From Planococcus sp. A6 (GTDB lineage: Bacteria; Bacillota; Bacilli; Bacillales_A; Planococcaceae), in contig NZ_JAPEHT010000001.1 in the NCBI RefSeq assembly GCF_028823615.1, positions 21,396 to 85,395 on the forward strand: a stretch of DNA of 64,000 bases, written 5' to 3'. The notes beneath the pieces are model-generated. The model was not told the origin of the DNA and made no database searches. It saw only the letters and a list, made by a program, of their open reading frames with translations. The first letter of the stretch is position 1. Each line of letters opens with the position of its first letter. Below, one piece after another: positions 8,666-16,502 of the stretch. The position numbers and the translations under genes are program-made.

Positions 8666-9121
8666 ATGAACAAAATGGTCGAACAGAAAATGAACGAGAT
8701 GACTGATGTCTTTAATAGCTTGCCGAATTGCCGCGTGGAAACGAGTGAGGACGGGCGGATATTGATCTTGAGCGATAAGCCGGTTCCTTGGAGTGACACG
8801 ATTGAGAAGCGGGACGCGCACTCGGAATATAAAATCGGATCCATCACGCCCCATAAAGCGGCTCTCGGCCTGTATATCGATTTCCCGCATAACCTATTGG
8901 ATATCGACCGGGTGGAGGACATCGTCGATCCGGACATCACCTTGACATACTACGAACCGGGTACCAAGACCTCGACTGCGAAAAGTTGGTGGCGCTTCCG
9001 GTCGGACGAGAAATTCGACAGCGTCCATATGGTGTTGAGAAAAACGGAGCTGGAGTTGTATGATTTCACGAGAGACAACTGGGTTGGATTGATGGAAGAG
9101 ATCACCGCTGTTCATAAGTGA
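8666..9121 (+). CDS. Hypothetical cytoplasmic protein
   Basis: The product is at most 151 residues and has no signal peptide or membrane segment. It is soluble and mixed alpha/beta, with notable aromatic content toward the end (KSWWRFRSD, ELELYDFTRDNWVGLMEE). The start is uncertain: AAAGGA lies about 13 bases before ATG 8666, and Met4 or Met9 are alternatives. The 200 bases upstream contain a short CAGCAACAA-type simple repeat near 8570-8600 and no other feature. I do not recognise the family. Composition matches the chromosomal genes to the left rather than the AT-rich island to the right. Confidence 0.65.
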   Translation: MNKMVEQKMNEMTDVFNSLPNCRVETSEDGRILILSDKPVPWSDTIEKRDAHSEYKIGSITPHKAALGLYIDFPHNLLDIDRVEDIVDPDITLTYYEPGTKTSTAKSWWRFRSDEKFDSVHMVLRKTELELYDFTRDNWVGLMEEITAVHK

Positions 9122-9420
9122 TTGGCAACTTGGCTGAATAACTGAAGTTCTCAGAATTGAATCAATTTCTCTAAAAAATTCGATTGCAAGATACATCATA
9201 GGTAGACCGTTCCTCCATCCTTATTGCCATATATGCGATGCTCTACAAAAAATGTCTCCTGTGGCAAGAGTTAATGATTGATAGTTTACTTTTCAAAGTT
9301 CCACTTATAATTTTTCGGTTTTTCAGAAACTTTTTGTTTTTTTCTATGGCGTCATAAAAAATTATTTAGTCTGCTAAAAAGTAGGAGTTAATATTTAAAA
9401 TTGGAAGAGAGAGGATAACT
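9122..9420. other. AT-rich intergenic region, left end of island
   Basis: There is no credible ORF here. Base composition turns AT-rich from about 9240, with A/T runs that could carry the promoter of the methyltransferase-like gene, but I cannot choose a single -35/-10 pair. No inverted terminal repeat or target duplication was found. Confidence 0.5.
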
Positions 9421-10950
9421 ATGCAAGGCGAAAAGCAAAACCCAACTGCAATTTCCCTTTATTGTGGAGCAGGTGGAATGGATTATGGATTTAAACAAGC
9501 TGGGTATGAAATTTTGTTAGGTATAGAAATAAATAAAGCTTACTCTGACACTTATGAAAAATTCTCAAATACAAAGTTTTTGAATAAGGATTTAATCGAC
9601 ATAGATTATAGGGATATTCCTTATGCGGATGTTGTTATAGGGAAATTCCCTGTACCACCATTTACAACAAGACTAAATGAAGTTCAAGATTTCTCAGGTA
9701 TTAATTCTGTATTAAAATTATTAAAGATAAAAAAACCACGTGCGTTTGTTTTAGAAAGCTTTAAAGGACTAGTGAATTTTAAAAAGGGTTCTTTTTTTCA
9801 AGAATTACTAAAAGTGTTTTCAGAAAGCAACTATCAAATTACTCACGAAGTTATAAATACTAAAGACTTTGGAATTGCACAAAATAAAGAAAAGTTGATC
9901 ATTGTAGGAATCAGGAATGACATAGGAAAAGAATACACTTTTCCAGGTCGAAAAATGGAAAATGTTCTTGTCAAAGATGTTGTATGGGATTACAGATTCG
10001 ATGATAAAGATTATAAATCGTCATTGCTGAATCCGCCTTCGCAAGGACCAAAAAACAGATATAAAAAAGTTATATTGGAATCCATTTCTCCTCCGCTTTT
10101 AGGGACTTCAAGATATGTTATTGGAAATGAAAAGGTTGGTTTTTCACCTTTGACATTAGAAGAAGCAGCTGCAATCCAATCTTTTCCTAAGGATTTTGAA
10201 TTTGTTGGTTCTAGACATTCTAAAATGAATCAAATAGTCGCTTCATTTCCACCTAAATTATCTTTCGAACTTGCAAAAAGTCTGCTCACTACACTAGATA
10301 TCGAAGAAAAAATAAATGTAATTGGTAAAAATGGTGAGAACCCAACTTCTAATTTAACTGGAAAAGTGAAAAAAGAAATGGGAAATCAGTCAAAACAAGA
10401 AGATATGGATAATAATCTAAGTGTAGACCCCGAAATTAAAAATATCTCAATGATTTTACCAGGTAAAGAGCAAGCGCATGATTACCATAATACGGTATTC
10501 GAATATTTGAAAATTATTTTTGAAAAAGAATTGAGAAGAGGTAGAAAAGAGACACCAATTAATTCTGGAAGAAAAAGGATAGATATAACTTTCGACAATG
10601 CAGGGAAGGAAGGCTTCTTTTTTGATTTGAAAAACCAATATGATATTAAATGTGCCAAAATCTTGATTGAATGTAAGAATTACAATGAAAGTCTTCAGAA
10701 TCCAGAATTTGATCAACTAACAGGAAGATTTAATAACTGGTATGGAGAATTTGGACTATTAATTTGTAGATCTGTAACTTGCAGAAAAAAAAGCATTTCT
10801 CAATGCAAAGATATTTTGAATAGTGGCAAAGGGGTGGTCATAGTTTTAACTGATGAAGACTTGAAAAACTTAATGGCTTTAAGAAACAATTTGGATTTCC
10901 AAGGAATTAGCGATTATATGAGGGATTTATTAAACGAAGTTATTGTGTAA
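9421..10950 (+). CDS. Catalytically dead C5-methyltransferase fold fused to PD-(D/E)XK nuclease
   Basis: Residues 10-290 follow the DNA cytosine-5 methyltransferase fold. Motif I (SLYCGAGGMDYGF, 12-24) and the acidic motif II (GIEINKAY) are kept, so a SAM pocket may survive. The catalytic motifs are not: motif IV, usually GGPPCQxFS, reads GKFPVPPFT with Val78 where the nucleophilic Cys should be; motif VI ENV reads E112-S-F; motif VIII QxRxR reads Q154-N-K-E-K; motif X GNAVPP reads VASFPP (273-278). The target-recognition segment is very short. Residues 350-509 form a second domain with RIDI (Asp388), then IECKNY (Glu417, Lys419), the D..ExK core of PD-(D/E)XK nucleases. A good site (GAGAGAGGAT) precedes ATG 9421. 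The surrounding DNA is AT-rich, suggesting transfer. No partner methyltransferase lies nearby. A role in restriction of foreign DNA is inference. Confidence 0.82.
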   Translation: MQGEKQNPTAISLYCGAGGMDYGFKQAGYEILLGIEINKAYSDTYEKFSNTKFLNKDLIDIDYRDIPYADVVIGKFPVPPFTTRLNEVQDFSGINSVLKLLKIKKPRAFVLESFKGLVNFKKGSFFQELLKVFSESNYQITHEVINTKDFGIAQNKEKLIIVGIRNDIGKEYTFPGRKMENVLVKDVVWDYRFDDKDYKSSLLNPPSQGPKNRYKKVILESISPPLLGTSRYVIGNEKVGFSPLTLEEAAAIQSFPKDFEFVGSRHSKMNQIVASFPPKLSFELAKSLLTTLDIEEKINVIGKNGENPTSNLTGKVKKEMGNQSKQEDMDNNLSVDPEIKNISMILPGKEQAHDYHNTVFEYLKIIFEKELRRGRKETPINSGRKRIDITFDNAGKEGFFFDLKNQYDIKCAKILIECKNYNESLQNPEFDQLTGRFNNWYGEFGLLICRSVTCRKKSISQCKDILNSGKGVVIVLTDEDLKNLMALRNNLDFQGISDYMRDLLNEVIV

Positions 10951-11485
10951 TTTAATCATTTTACTATTCTATAAAACTTTAAAAAGCACTAATATTACTT
11001 GCAAAGTAAATTGAAATAAATTTTGAATTCACTTTAGTATATTTATGAGAGTTACTTAAAGATGGTGCTTTACCCAATGAATTTGAGAATTATAGTACGT
11101 AGCTTTTATATTTTCAATAAGTATAATGAGCATGGGGATGGTTAAAAGTAAGGGACTCGCTCAAAACACATTTTACTAACTGGATTGCTACACTTGCTGA
11201 ATCACTTCGGCAGGTGTTTTTTTATTGTCCCACACTCCGCAAGCGCCTCAAGGAGAGAGTGGATATTGTGTCTTTTATCTTCACATGTTCCATTAGCCAT
11301 ACAGCACAAAAAATGATGTATAGGGAATGGAGTATATTTGCCCCTAATTGCTTCAAGAGTTTTGGCATTAATTGGCACCTTTCGCTTTATTCAAAAGAAT
11401 GAGCAAGCGTATGCGCATATAGTAGCACTACCTGTGGTATAGAATAGGAAGAAAATAATCTACTGAAAGCATCGGAGGATGAAAA
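10951..11485. other. Intergenic region, right end of AT-rich island
   Basis: There is no convincing gene. It holds a strong terminator (11190-11223) and, close to 11440, a TATAGAAT-like -10 that may serve the glycosyltransferase operon. The 62-codon frame at 11214-11402 starts inside the terminator and is rejected. Confidence 0.55.
11190..11223 (+). terminator. Terminator downstream of the methyltransferase-like gene
   Basis: ACACTTGCTGAA pairs with TTCGGCAGGTGT (12 pairs including G-T wobbles, loop TCAC) and is followed by seven T. Confidence 0.85.
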
Positions 11486-13525
11486 ATGAATGAGTTTGTT
11501 GAGTTTAGAAATCGTGTTTATGGTAACAACGGCAATTATAGTTACCCTTTTCAATTTTTGGATGAGTACATAAATAACAGCACGGCGCTAAACTCCGATG
11601 AATCCAGAGTGGTCAAGCAAATTCGAGCAATCAAGCAACTGGAGCTGGACAAGCAATTAGGTGAAAAGGAAATAGATGAATTATTGTCGTTTTTGGGAGA
11701 GCACCCAACGACAGACCGATTTATCGTAGATGCGGTTTTACGCTTATTTAATGACGAAAGCAAGCAATTACTAGAAGCAAAGATCAAAGAGCTATTGGTA
11801 AACCAGCAATACGATAGTCAAAAGCTCTATCATGTTTTGGATCTCTGTATTGAATGTGGTATCGACATGTTAAGCAATGAGGATATCTCATTTATGCTTG
11901 AGCGCTACAAACAGGATTGGGAGATCGTTTCTCTGTTGCTGGACTATCTGGACCGTTTTGAGCGGCAGGGATTTAAAGACCTTATATACGAATTATTGGA
12001 GCTCGATTACCCGGATGGCATAAAAATCCAAGCCCTCAATTTATTAATGAAATTGGGTCCAACGGAAATGGCTGACCAATCCTTCGTGCAGAAGCATATC
12101 AGAAACGAGAAAAATGAAGTGTTTTTTGATAGTTATGTAGACTTTCTCAAGACAGATTTTAATTTCGACAAACAAGGCGTTTCCGTTTTACAGTCGATGT
12201 TTTATGGGGATTTTGAAGATAGCGGGAAAGGGAATAATGGAGGCTTAGCCGTATTATTAAAATCTTTGGGTGAAGAGGTATCGAAAGACGATCGCATCGC
12301 TCATGTGTTTACGATCACGATCACGCAAGAATCCAATAAGCCTTTTATCAGCTTCCATGGCGATAAACATGTCTTTATCAGATTGCCCATCTATTTAGAT
12401 CAGTCTCGATCAGACAAGTTCATTAAACGAGAGTTATTCATCAAAAGGCAGATTGCCCATTTTTTGAAACGGTCTGACATAAAGCCCGATGTCTTCCATA
12501 TCCGGTTTTTAGACAACGCATCTAAAGCGGTTGCCCATCTGAGCAAGGATTTAAACAGCAAACTGGTCTTTACCCTAACGCCAGACCCGCACCGAAACAT
12601 GTTTGAGGGATCGGGGCAGTTAAAGGAATTTAATTTTAATGAGCTGATTGAAAAACTGAACAAGATCAAGATAGGTGATGAATTAATCCACACGAGCGAT
12701 GGCATCGTTGGCATCGGGAATGGAGACGTGAAAACAGAACTTGCGGTCTATTTCCCTCAATTTAAGGATGAGGATGTAAACAGAAAAATAAAAATGATCG
12801 GTGAAGGTATACAGACAGGCCAAGCAATTAATGTAAAAGACATCGCTCCCCATTCAACTGCGCTTACAGAATGGAGCGAAACAAACAAAGCTTTCTTTGA
12901 AAAACCCGTCATCTTAAACGTCGGTAGATTGGCTGTGTTAAAAGGGCAGATGGAGCTGTTAAAAGCGTGGGCAAACTCCAAGCTTTCTGACACCCATAAT
13001 CTTCTCATTATCGGCGGAGATTTGGAGCGGCCGAGCGCAGAAGAAAAAATGGTGATTGATTTCTTTGAGGATTTCTTGCAACAGCATCCCGAGTTCAAAG
13101 ACCGGTTCATCCATAAAGGGGCCATGTCGAATGTGGATATCAGATCGCTCGAACGGAATATCATTAAAAAAGACTTTGACTACCCCCATATCTACCTATG
13201 CTCGAGTGCAAAAGAGGAGTTTGGTATCGCTATTTTAGAAGCGATGTCAATCGGATTCCTAACTTTGGGGCCGATCAAAGGCGGAGTGAAAAGTTACATG
13301 AAGAGTGGCGAAAATGGATTTTTGATCGACACCAGCAATTGGGAGACGATCGCCAGAGAAACGGAAAAACATCTGTATGATCCCCAAATCGATAAAGAGG
13401 CAGTAAAGAAAATTCAAGTTGCAGGACAAAAAACGATAGATGAAAACTTTTCGATTCAAAACATTTCAAAGGAGTTTGTGTCATTTTATTCGTCTTTAGA
13501 AGGAGAAAATGAAAATGAAATATAA
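11486..13525 (+). CDS. GT4-type glycosyltransferase with helical N-terminal extension
   Basis: Of 679 residues, the C-terminal part (about 255-670) is a GT-B fold family-4 glycosyltransferase: VILNVGRLAVLKGQMELLKAW binds the donor, and KEEFGIAILEAM provides the E-x7-E pair (Glu577, Glu585) that positions the nucleotide-sugar. The first ~230 residues are unusual. They are a run of amphipathic helices (for example WEIVSLLLDYLDRFERQGFKDLIYELLELD) that read like HEAT/TPR-type repeats and could bind a protein or carrier. RBS is TCGGAGGATG before ATG 11486. It overlaps the next gene, a GT1 enzyme, by 11-17 bases, so the two are probably translated together. The acceptor is unknown; a secondary metabolite, cell-surface polymer or protein are all possible. 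Confidence 0.83.
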   Translation: MNEFVEFRNRVYGNNGNYSYPFQFLDEYINNSTALNSDESRVVKQIRAIKQLELDKQLGEKEIDELLSFLGEHPTTDRFIVDAVLRLFNDESKQLLEAKIKELLVNQQYDSQKLYHVLDLCIECGIDMLSNEDISFMLERYKQDWEIVSLLLDYLDRFERQGFKDLIYELLELDYPDGIKIQALNLLMKLGPTEMADQSFVQKHIRNEKNEVFFDSYVDFLKTDFNFDKQGVSVLQSMFYGDFEDSGKGNNGGLAVLLKSLGEEVSKDDRIAHVFTITITQESNKPFISFHGDKHVFIRLPIYLDQSRSDKFIKRELFIKRQIAHFLKRSDIKPDVFHIRFLDNASKAVAHLSKDLNSKLVFTLTPDPHRNMFEGSGQLKEFNFNELIEKLNKIKIGDELIHTSDGIVGIGNGDVKTELAVYFPQFKDEDVNRKIKMIGEGIQTGQAINVKDIAPHSTALTEWSETNKAFFEKPVILNVGRLAVLKGQMELLKAWANSKLSDTHNLLIIGGDLERPSAEEKMVIDFFEDFLQQHPEFKDRFIHKGAMSNVDIRSLERNIIKKDFDYPHIYLCSSAKEEFGIAILEAMSIGFLTLGPIKGGVKSYMKSGENGFLIDTSNWETIARETEKHLYDPQIDKEAVKKIQVAGQKTIDENFSIQNISKEFVSFYSSLEGENENEI

Positions 13526-14816
13526 GAAAATATTCTTTATCAGCCCGCCTTTTTATTCGCATTTTAACCCCTTGCTCGTGTTGGCCAAAAGCTTTCAAGA
13601 CCATGGGGCAGACGTGACATTTGGCTGCAGCATCGAATTTAAGGAAAAAATCTTGAAGGAGAATTTGAATTTTTATGAAATAGATATAAATTCGAATAAA
13701 AATATTGGGAAAGGTGAACACGCGATACAACCGGATGCGGAGAGAATGAGGTTAGAAGAATTTTTTGAGTCGACCAAAAAAGGGGCAGTGGAAACACTGA
13801 TCACACAGTCCCGCCATCGAAAAGCGGATATGCTGTATAATCCGCAAGAGCTGATCGACAATATAAAGGCCATCGATGATTCCATGGATGTTGACCTGTA
13901 TGTGGTGGATATCCTGTCGTACTCGGTTACGCTGAGCTTGTATTTCCTGGGACTGCCTTTTGTGACTTTCTGTCCGCCTCATCCCAATACCATTCCAAGA
14001 GACGGACGGTATTTTAACGTACCCAAAAGCTGGCCTGAGGCGATAACGGTCGAAGAAGAAGACTTGAAGATGTTAAAGCAGGTATCCACCCAAACACAAC
14101 AAGAGTTTACGGAAGTTTTCAACACGATTATCACTGAAAATAAATCGATTAAAAAAATCAGCAATGCGTTTAGCTTAGTTTCTGAAATTGCGGTCATCTA
14201 CAATTATTTTGATTTCAACAATATTGAAAAACATGATGAAAACCCAAAAGAGCTGTTTATAGGAAATTCATTTGAAGCGGTTGCCTTAGATGAAGAATGG
14301 ATGGAAAAAATAGAGACAAACGAACAGAAAATCATGATCAGTTTGGGGACGTTTTTATCGAATCGAAAAGATGTACTGGAAAAACTCATCTTGTCGGCCA
14401 GAGAAAGCCATCCGGATGCGCTGTTGATCGTTTCGGCAGGAAGCCATGCGGAGGAACTTAAAAAATACAGTTCGCCCAACACAATCATCGAAGGTTTTAT
14501 CCCTCAAGTCGCGCTGATGCAGTATGTTGACACCGTTATCTTTCACGGGGGATGCAATACCTTGACAGAAGCGATGTACCACGGGAAAAAGATGGTCATC
14601 CTGCCATTTTCCAGCGATCAGTTCAATATCGCGTATGATATTGAAAAGAATAATTTAGGAAGAGTGCTGGACCCGAATAATTTCAGCCAAGTGGAATTGG
14701 CGAAGGCATTGGCTGAGCTAGAAGAGAGTTCTAAAGACAATTTACGGTATTGGCGAAACTTCTCAAGAGAACGAGGCGCAGATTATGCAGTGAAGAAAAT
14801 ATTGGAGATTGAATGA
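13515..14816 (+). CDS. GT1 (MGT-type) glycosyltransferase
   Basis: The 433-residue GT-B enzyme resembles UDP-glucuronosyl/UDP-glucosyl transferases and macrolide glycosyltransferases. The C-terminal donor site is clear: IIEGFIPQVALMQYVDTVIFHGGCNTLTEAMYHGKK is followed by MVILPFSSDQFNIA, the HGG...E and DQ motifs. The N-terminal half starts IFFISPPFYSHFNPLLVLAKSF, the usual acceptor domain entry with its conserved His. AGAAGGAG lies 9 bases before ATG 13515 but only 3 before the ATG at 13509, so I choose 13515. The gene overlaps the GT4 gene and should be co-translated with it. Substrate unknown. There is no antibiotic or carotenoid gene in the neighbourhood to hint at one. Confidence 0.86.
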   Translation: MKYKKIFFISPPFYSHFNPLLVLAKSFQDHGADVTFGCSIEFKEKILKENLNFYEIDINSNKNIGKGEHAIQPDAERMRLEEFFESTKKGAVETLITQSRHRKADMLYNPQELIDNIKAIDDSMDVDLYVVDILSYSVTLSLYFLGLPFVTFCPPHPNTIPRDGRYFNVPKSWPEAITVEEEDLKMLKQVSTQTQQEFTEVFNTIITENKSIKKISNAFSLVSEIAVIYNYFDFNNIEKHDENPKELFIGNSFEAVALDEEWMEKIETNEQKIMISLGTFLSNRKDVLEKLILSARESHPDALLIVSAGSHAEELKKYSSPNTIIEGFIPQVALMQYVDTVIFHGGCNTLTEAMYHGKKMVILPFSSDQFNIAYDIEKNNLGRVLDPNNFSQVELAKALAELEESSKDNLRYWRNFSRERGADYAVKKILEIE

Positions 14817-14859
14817 CATACAAATATATTGACTGACTTATAATCTTTCATTGTCGATA

Positions 14860-14965
14860 TTCCGCAAAACAGCTGCGCTTTCAGCGGGCCCGCGCCCAAG
14901 CCTCCTCGGTCTCAGCGCTTCGTCCGCGGAAAGCGTCCGCATGGAGTGCAGAGTCCTGTATACCG
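14860..14965. repeat. GC-rich dispersed repeat, Bacillales type
   Basis: The segment TTCCG...CGCTTTCAGCGGGC, then AAGCCTCCTCGG and GCGCTTCGTCCGCGG, is much more GC-rich than its surroundings and codes for nothing. It has the look of a repeat I know in general terms from Bacillales intergenic DNA. The window's last ~35 bases start with the same TTCCGAAG...CGCTTTCCGTGGGC pattern, so a second copy probably begins there. Confidence 0.6.
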
Positions 14966-15019
14966 AAGATGACACGATGGATTGAATAATAGCTAAATAA
15001 AAGTGAAAAGAGGCGTTTT

Positions 15020-16360
15020 ATGAAGGAAATAGTTGGAGCTGACACGAAGGCTAGGAATACCAATAAATACGATGTAGATGGCGTACCGCCGTTAAAAGAA
15101 GCCATCCCGTTAGGACTGCAGCATATTTTCGCGATGTTTTTAGGAAATGTGGCCGTTCCGATCATCATCGCGGGGGCGGTCGGCATCACAGGAGCTGATT
15201 TAACGATCTTGATTCAAAGTGCCATGGTCATGGCTGGAATTGCGACGATTATCCAATGTTACCCAATATGGCTAGTCGGGGCACGGCTCCCGGTCGTGAT
15301 GGGGACGAGCTTTGGGTTTCTGCCGACCAATCTTGTTATCGCCAGTTCCTACGGCATAGGCGGATTATTGGGTGCCAGCCTGATTGGCGGATTATTTGGA
15401 GGAGCTTTAGGGTTTTTCATTAGGAAAGTACGGAGATTCTTTCCGAAGATCGTCACCGGTACGGTCGTTTTGACGATCGGTTTATCCCTGTTGCCTACAG
15501 GGATTGTCTCGATGGCTGGCGGCAGTGGTTCTGAAAATTTCGGGTCAGCTAAAAACTGGTTGGTGGCTTTATTGGTATTGGCCATTGTGCTCTTCCTGAA
15601 TAGATATGCGAAGGGAATGGCGAAAACATCCTCCATTTTAATCGGCATTATTATTGGATACATAGTGGCTCTGCCACTGGGGATGGTCGAATTTACTGCC
15701 ATGAGAGAAGCCAGTTGGTTTTCCCTTCCACAACCGTTTTATTTTCCGATGGAATTTTACTGGGGCGCAATCCTCCCTATGATGATCATGTTTATCGTGA
15801 CATCGGTTGAGACCGTAGGGGATGTTACCGCCATGACTAACGGGGGAGCCGACAGAGAACCTACAGAAAAAGAGCTTTCCGGCTCCGTAATCGCGAATGG
15901 TTTCACGTCCTCTTTGGGAGCGATCTTTAACTCGCTGCCGAATACATCATTTAGCCAAAACGTAGGGATGATTGCATTTACCAAAGTAATGAGTCGATAT
16001 GTCGTAGCTGTCGGCGCCGGGTTTTTAATCCTGGCCGGGCTGATTCCTAAGATGGGCGCACTGATTTCCACCATGCCGCCGGCCGTCATTGGCGGGGCCA
16101 CGGTCACTATCTTTTCCCAGATTACCTTAACCGGCATCTCCATATTGACTTCAGAGCCATTAAATGAAAGAGCCAAGATCATCATCGGATTGTCTTTAGT
16201 ATTTGGGCTCGGCTTAAGCCAAGTACCTGATGCGATGAATGGGTTTCCGGAAGTCATCAAGTTATTGTTCGGCGGATCGGGCATCACGATTGCCTGCTTT
16301 ATGGCAATCGCATTGAACCTGATCATTCCGGAGGAGTCAACGAAAGAAGAAAACGCATAA
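15020..16360 (+). CDS. Xanthine/urate-type nucleobase permease (NCS2/NAT)
   Basis: The 446-residue membrane protein has about twelve to fourteen hydrophobic segments. It carries the QHIFAMF segment of transmembrane helix 1 and the NAT signature QNVGMIAFTKVMSR. The Q-N-x-G-x4-T form with that tail is typical of the xanthine and uric-acid branch rather than the uracil branch. It should import an oxidised purine with H+ or Na+. The start ATG 15020 follows AAAAGAGGCG. I looked for a purine riboswitch in the 200-base leader and saw none. The gene stands alone and has its own terminator, with no xanthine dehydrogenase or uricase gene beside it. Exact substrate is inferred. Confidence 0.88.
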   Translation: MKEIVGADTKARNTNKYDVDGVPPLKEAIPLGLQHIFAMFLGNVAVPIIIAGAVGITGADLTILIQSAMVMAGIATIIQCYPIWLVGARLPVVMGTSFGFLPTNLVIASSYGIGGLLGASLIGGLFGGALGFFIRKVRRFFPKIVTGTVVLTIGLSLLPTGIVSMAGGSGSENFGSAKNWLVALLVLAIVLFLNRYAKGMAKTSSILIGIIIGYIVALPLGMVEFTAMREASWFSLPQPFYFPMEFYWGAILPMMIMFIVTSVETVGDVTAMTNGGADREPTEKELSGSVIANGFTSSLGAIFNSLPNTSFSQNVGMIAFTKVMSRYVVAVGAGFLILAGLIPKMGALISTMPPAVIGGATVTIFSQITLTGISILTSEPLNERAKIIIGLSLVFGLGLSQVPDAMNGFPEVIKLLFGGSGITIACFMAIALNLIIPEESTKEENA

Positions 16361-16398
16361 ACGAAATCAAGCCCTTGGCAACAAGGGCACAAAAAAAG

Positions 16399-16440
16399 GC
16401 CGTATTTGGCAAGCTCAACGCTTGTTGGATACGGCTTAAG
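16399..16440 (+). terminator. Terminator of the purine permease gene
   Basis: GCCGTAT (16399-16405) pairs with ATACGGC (16429-16435), with an inner GCAAGC/GCTTGT stem, followed by TTAAGTATTTTA. Confidence 0.7.
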
Positions 16441-16502
16441 TATTTTATTAATCGATAGTTCTTTAGTAAACTATGAACGACCAAAGAAATGGGGTGTAGT
16501 TA

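Noticed and set aside
9421..10950. Ordinary type II restriction-modification methyltransferase
   Set aside because: The catalytic Cys and the ENV and QxRxR motifs are missing, so it should not methylate DNA.
11214..11402. 62-codon ORF on the plus strand
   Set aside because: It begins inside a terminator, has no ribosome site, and its product resembles no protein fold.
14817..15019. Purine riboswitch before the xanthine-type permease
   Set aside because: None of the conserved loop and junction sequences could be found; the leader instead contains a GC-rich repeat.
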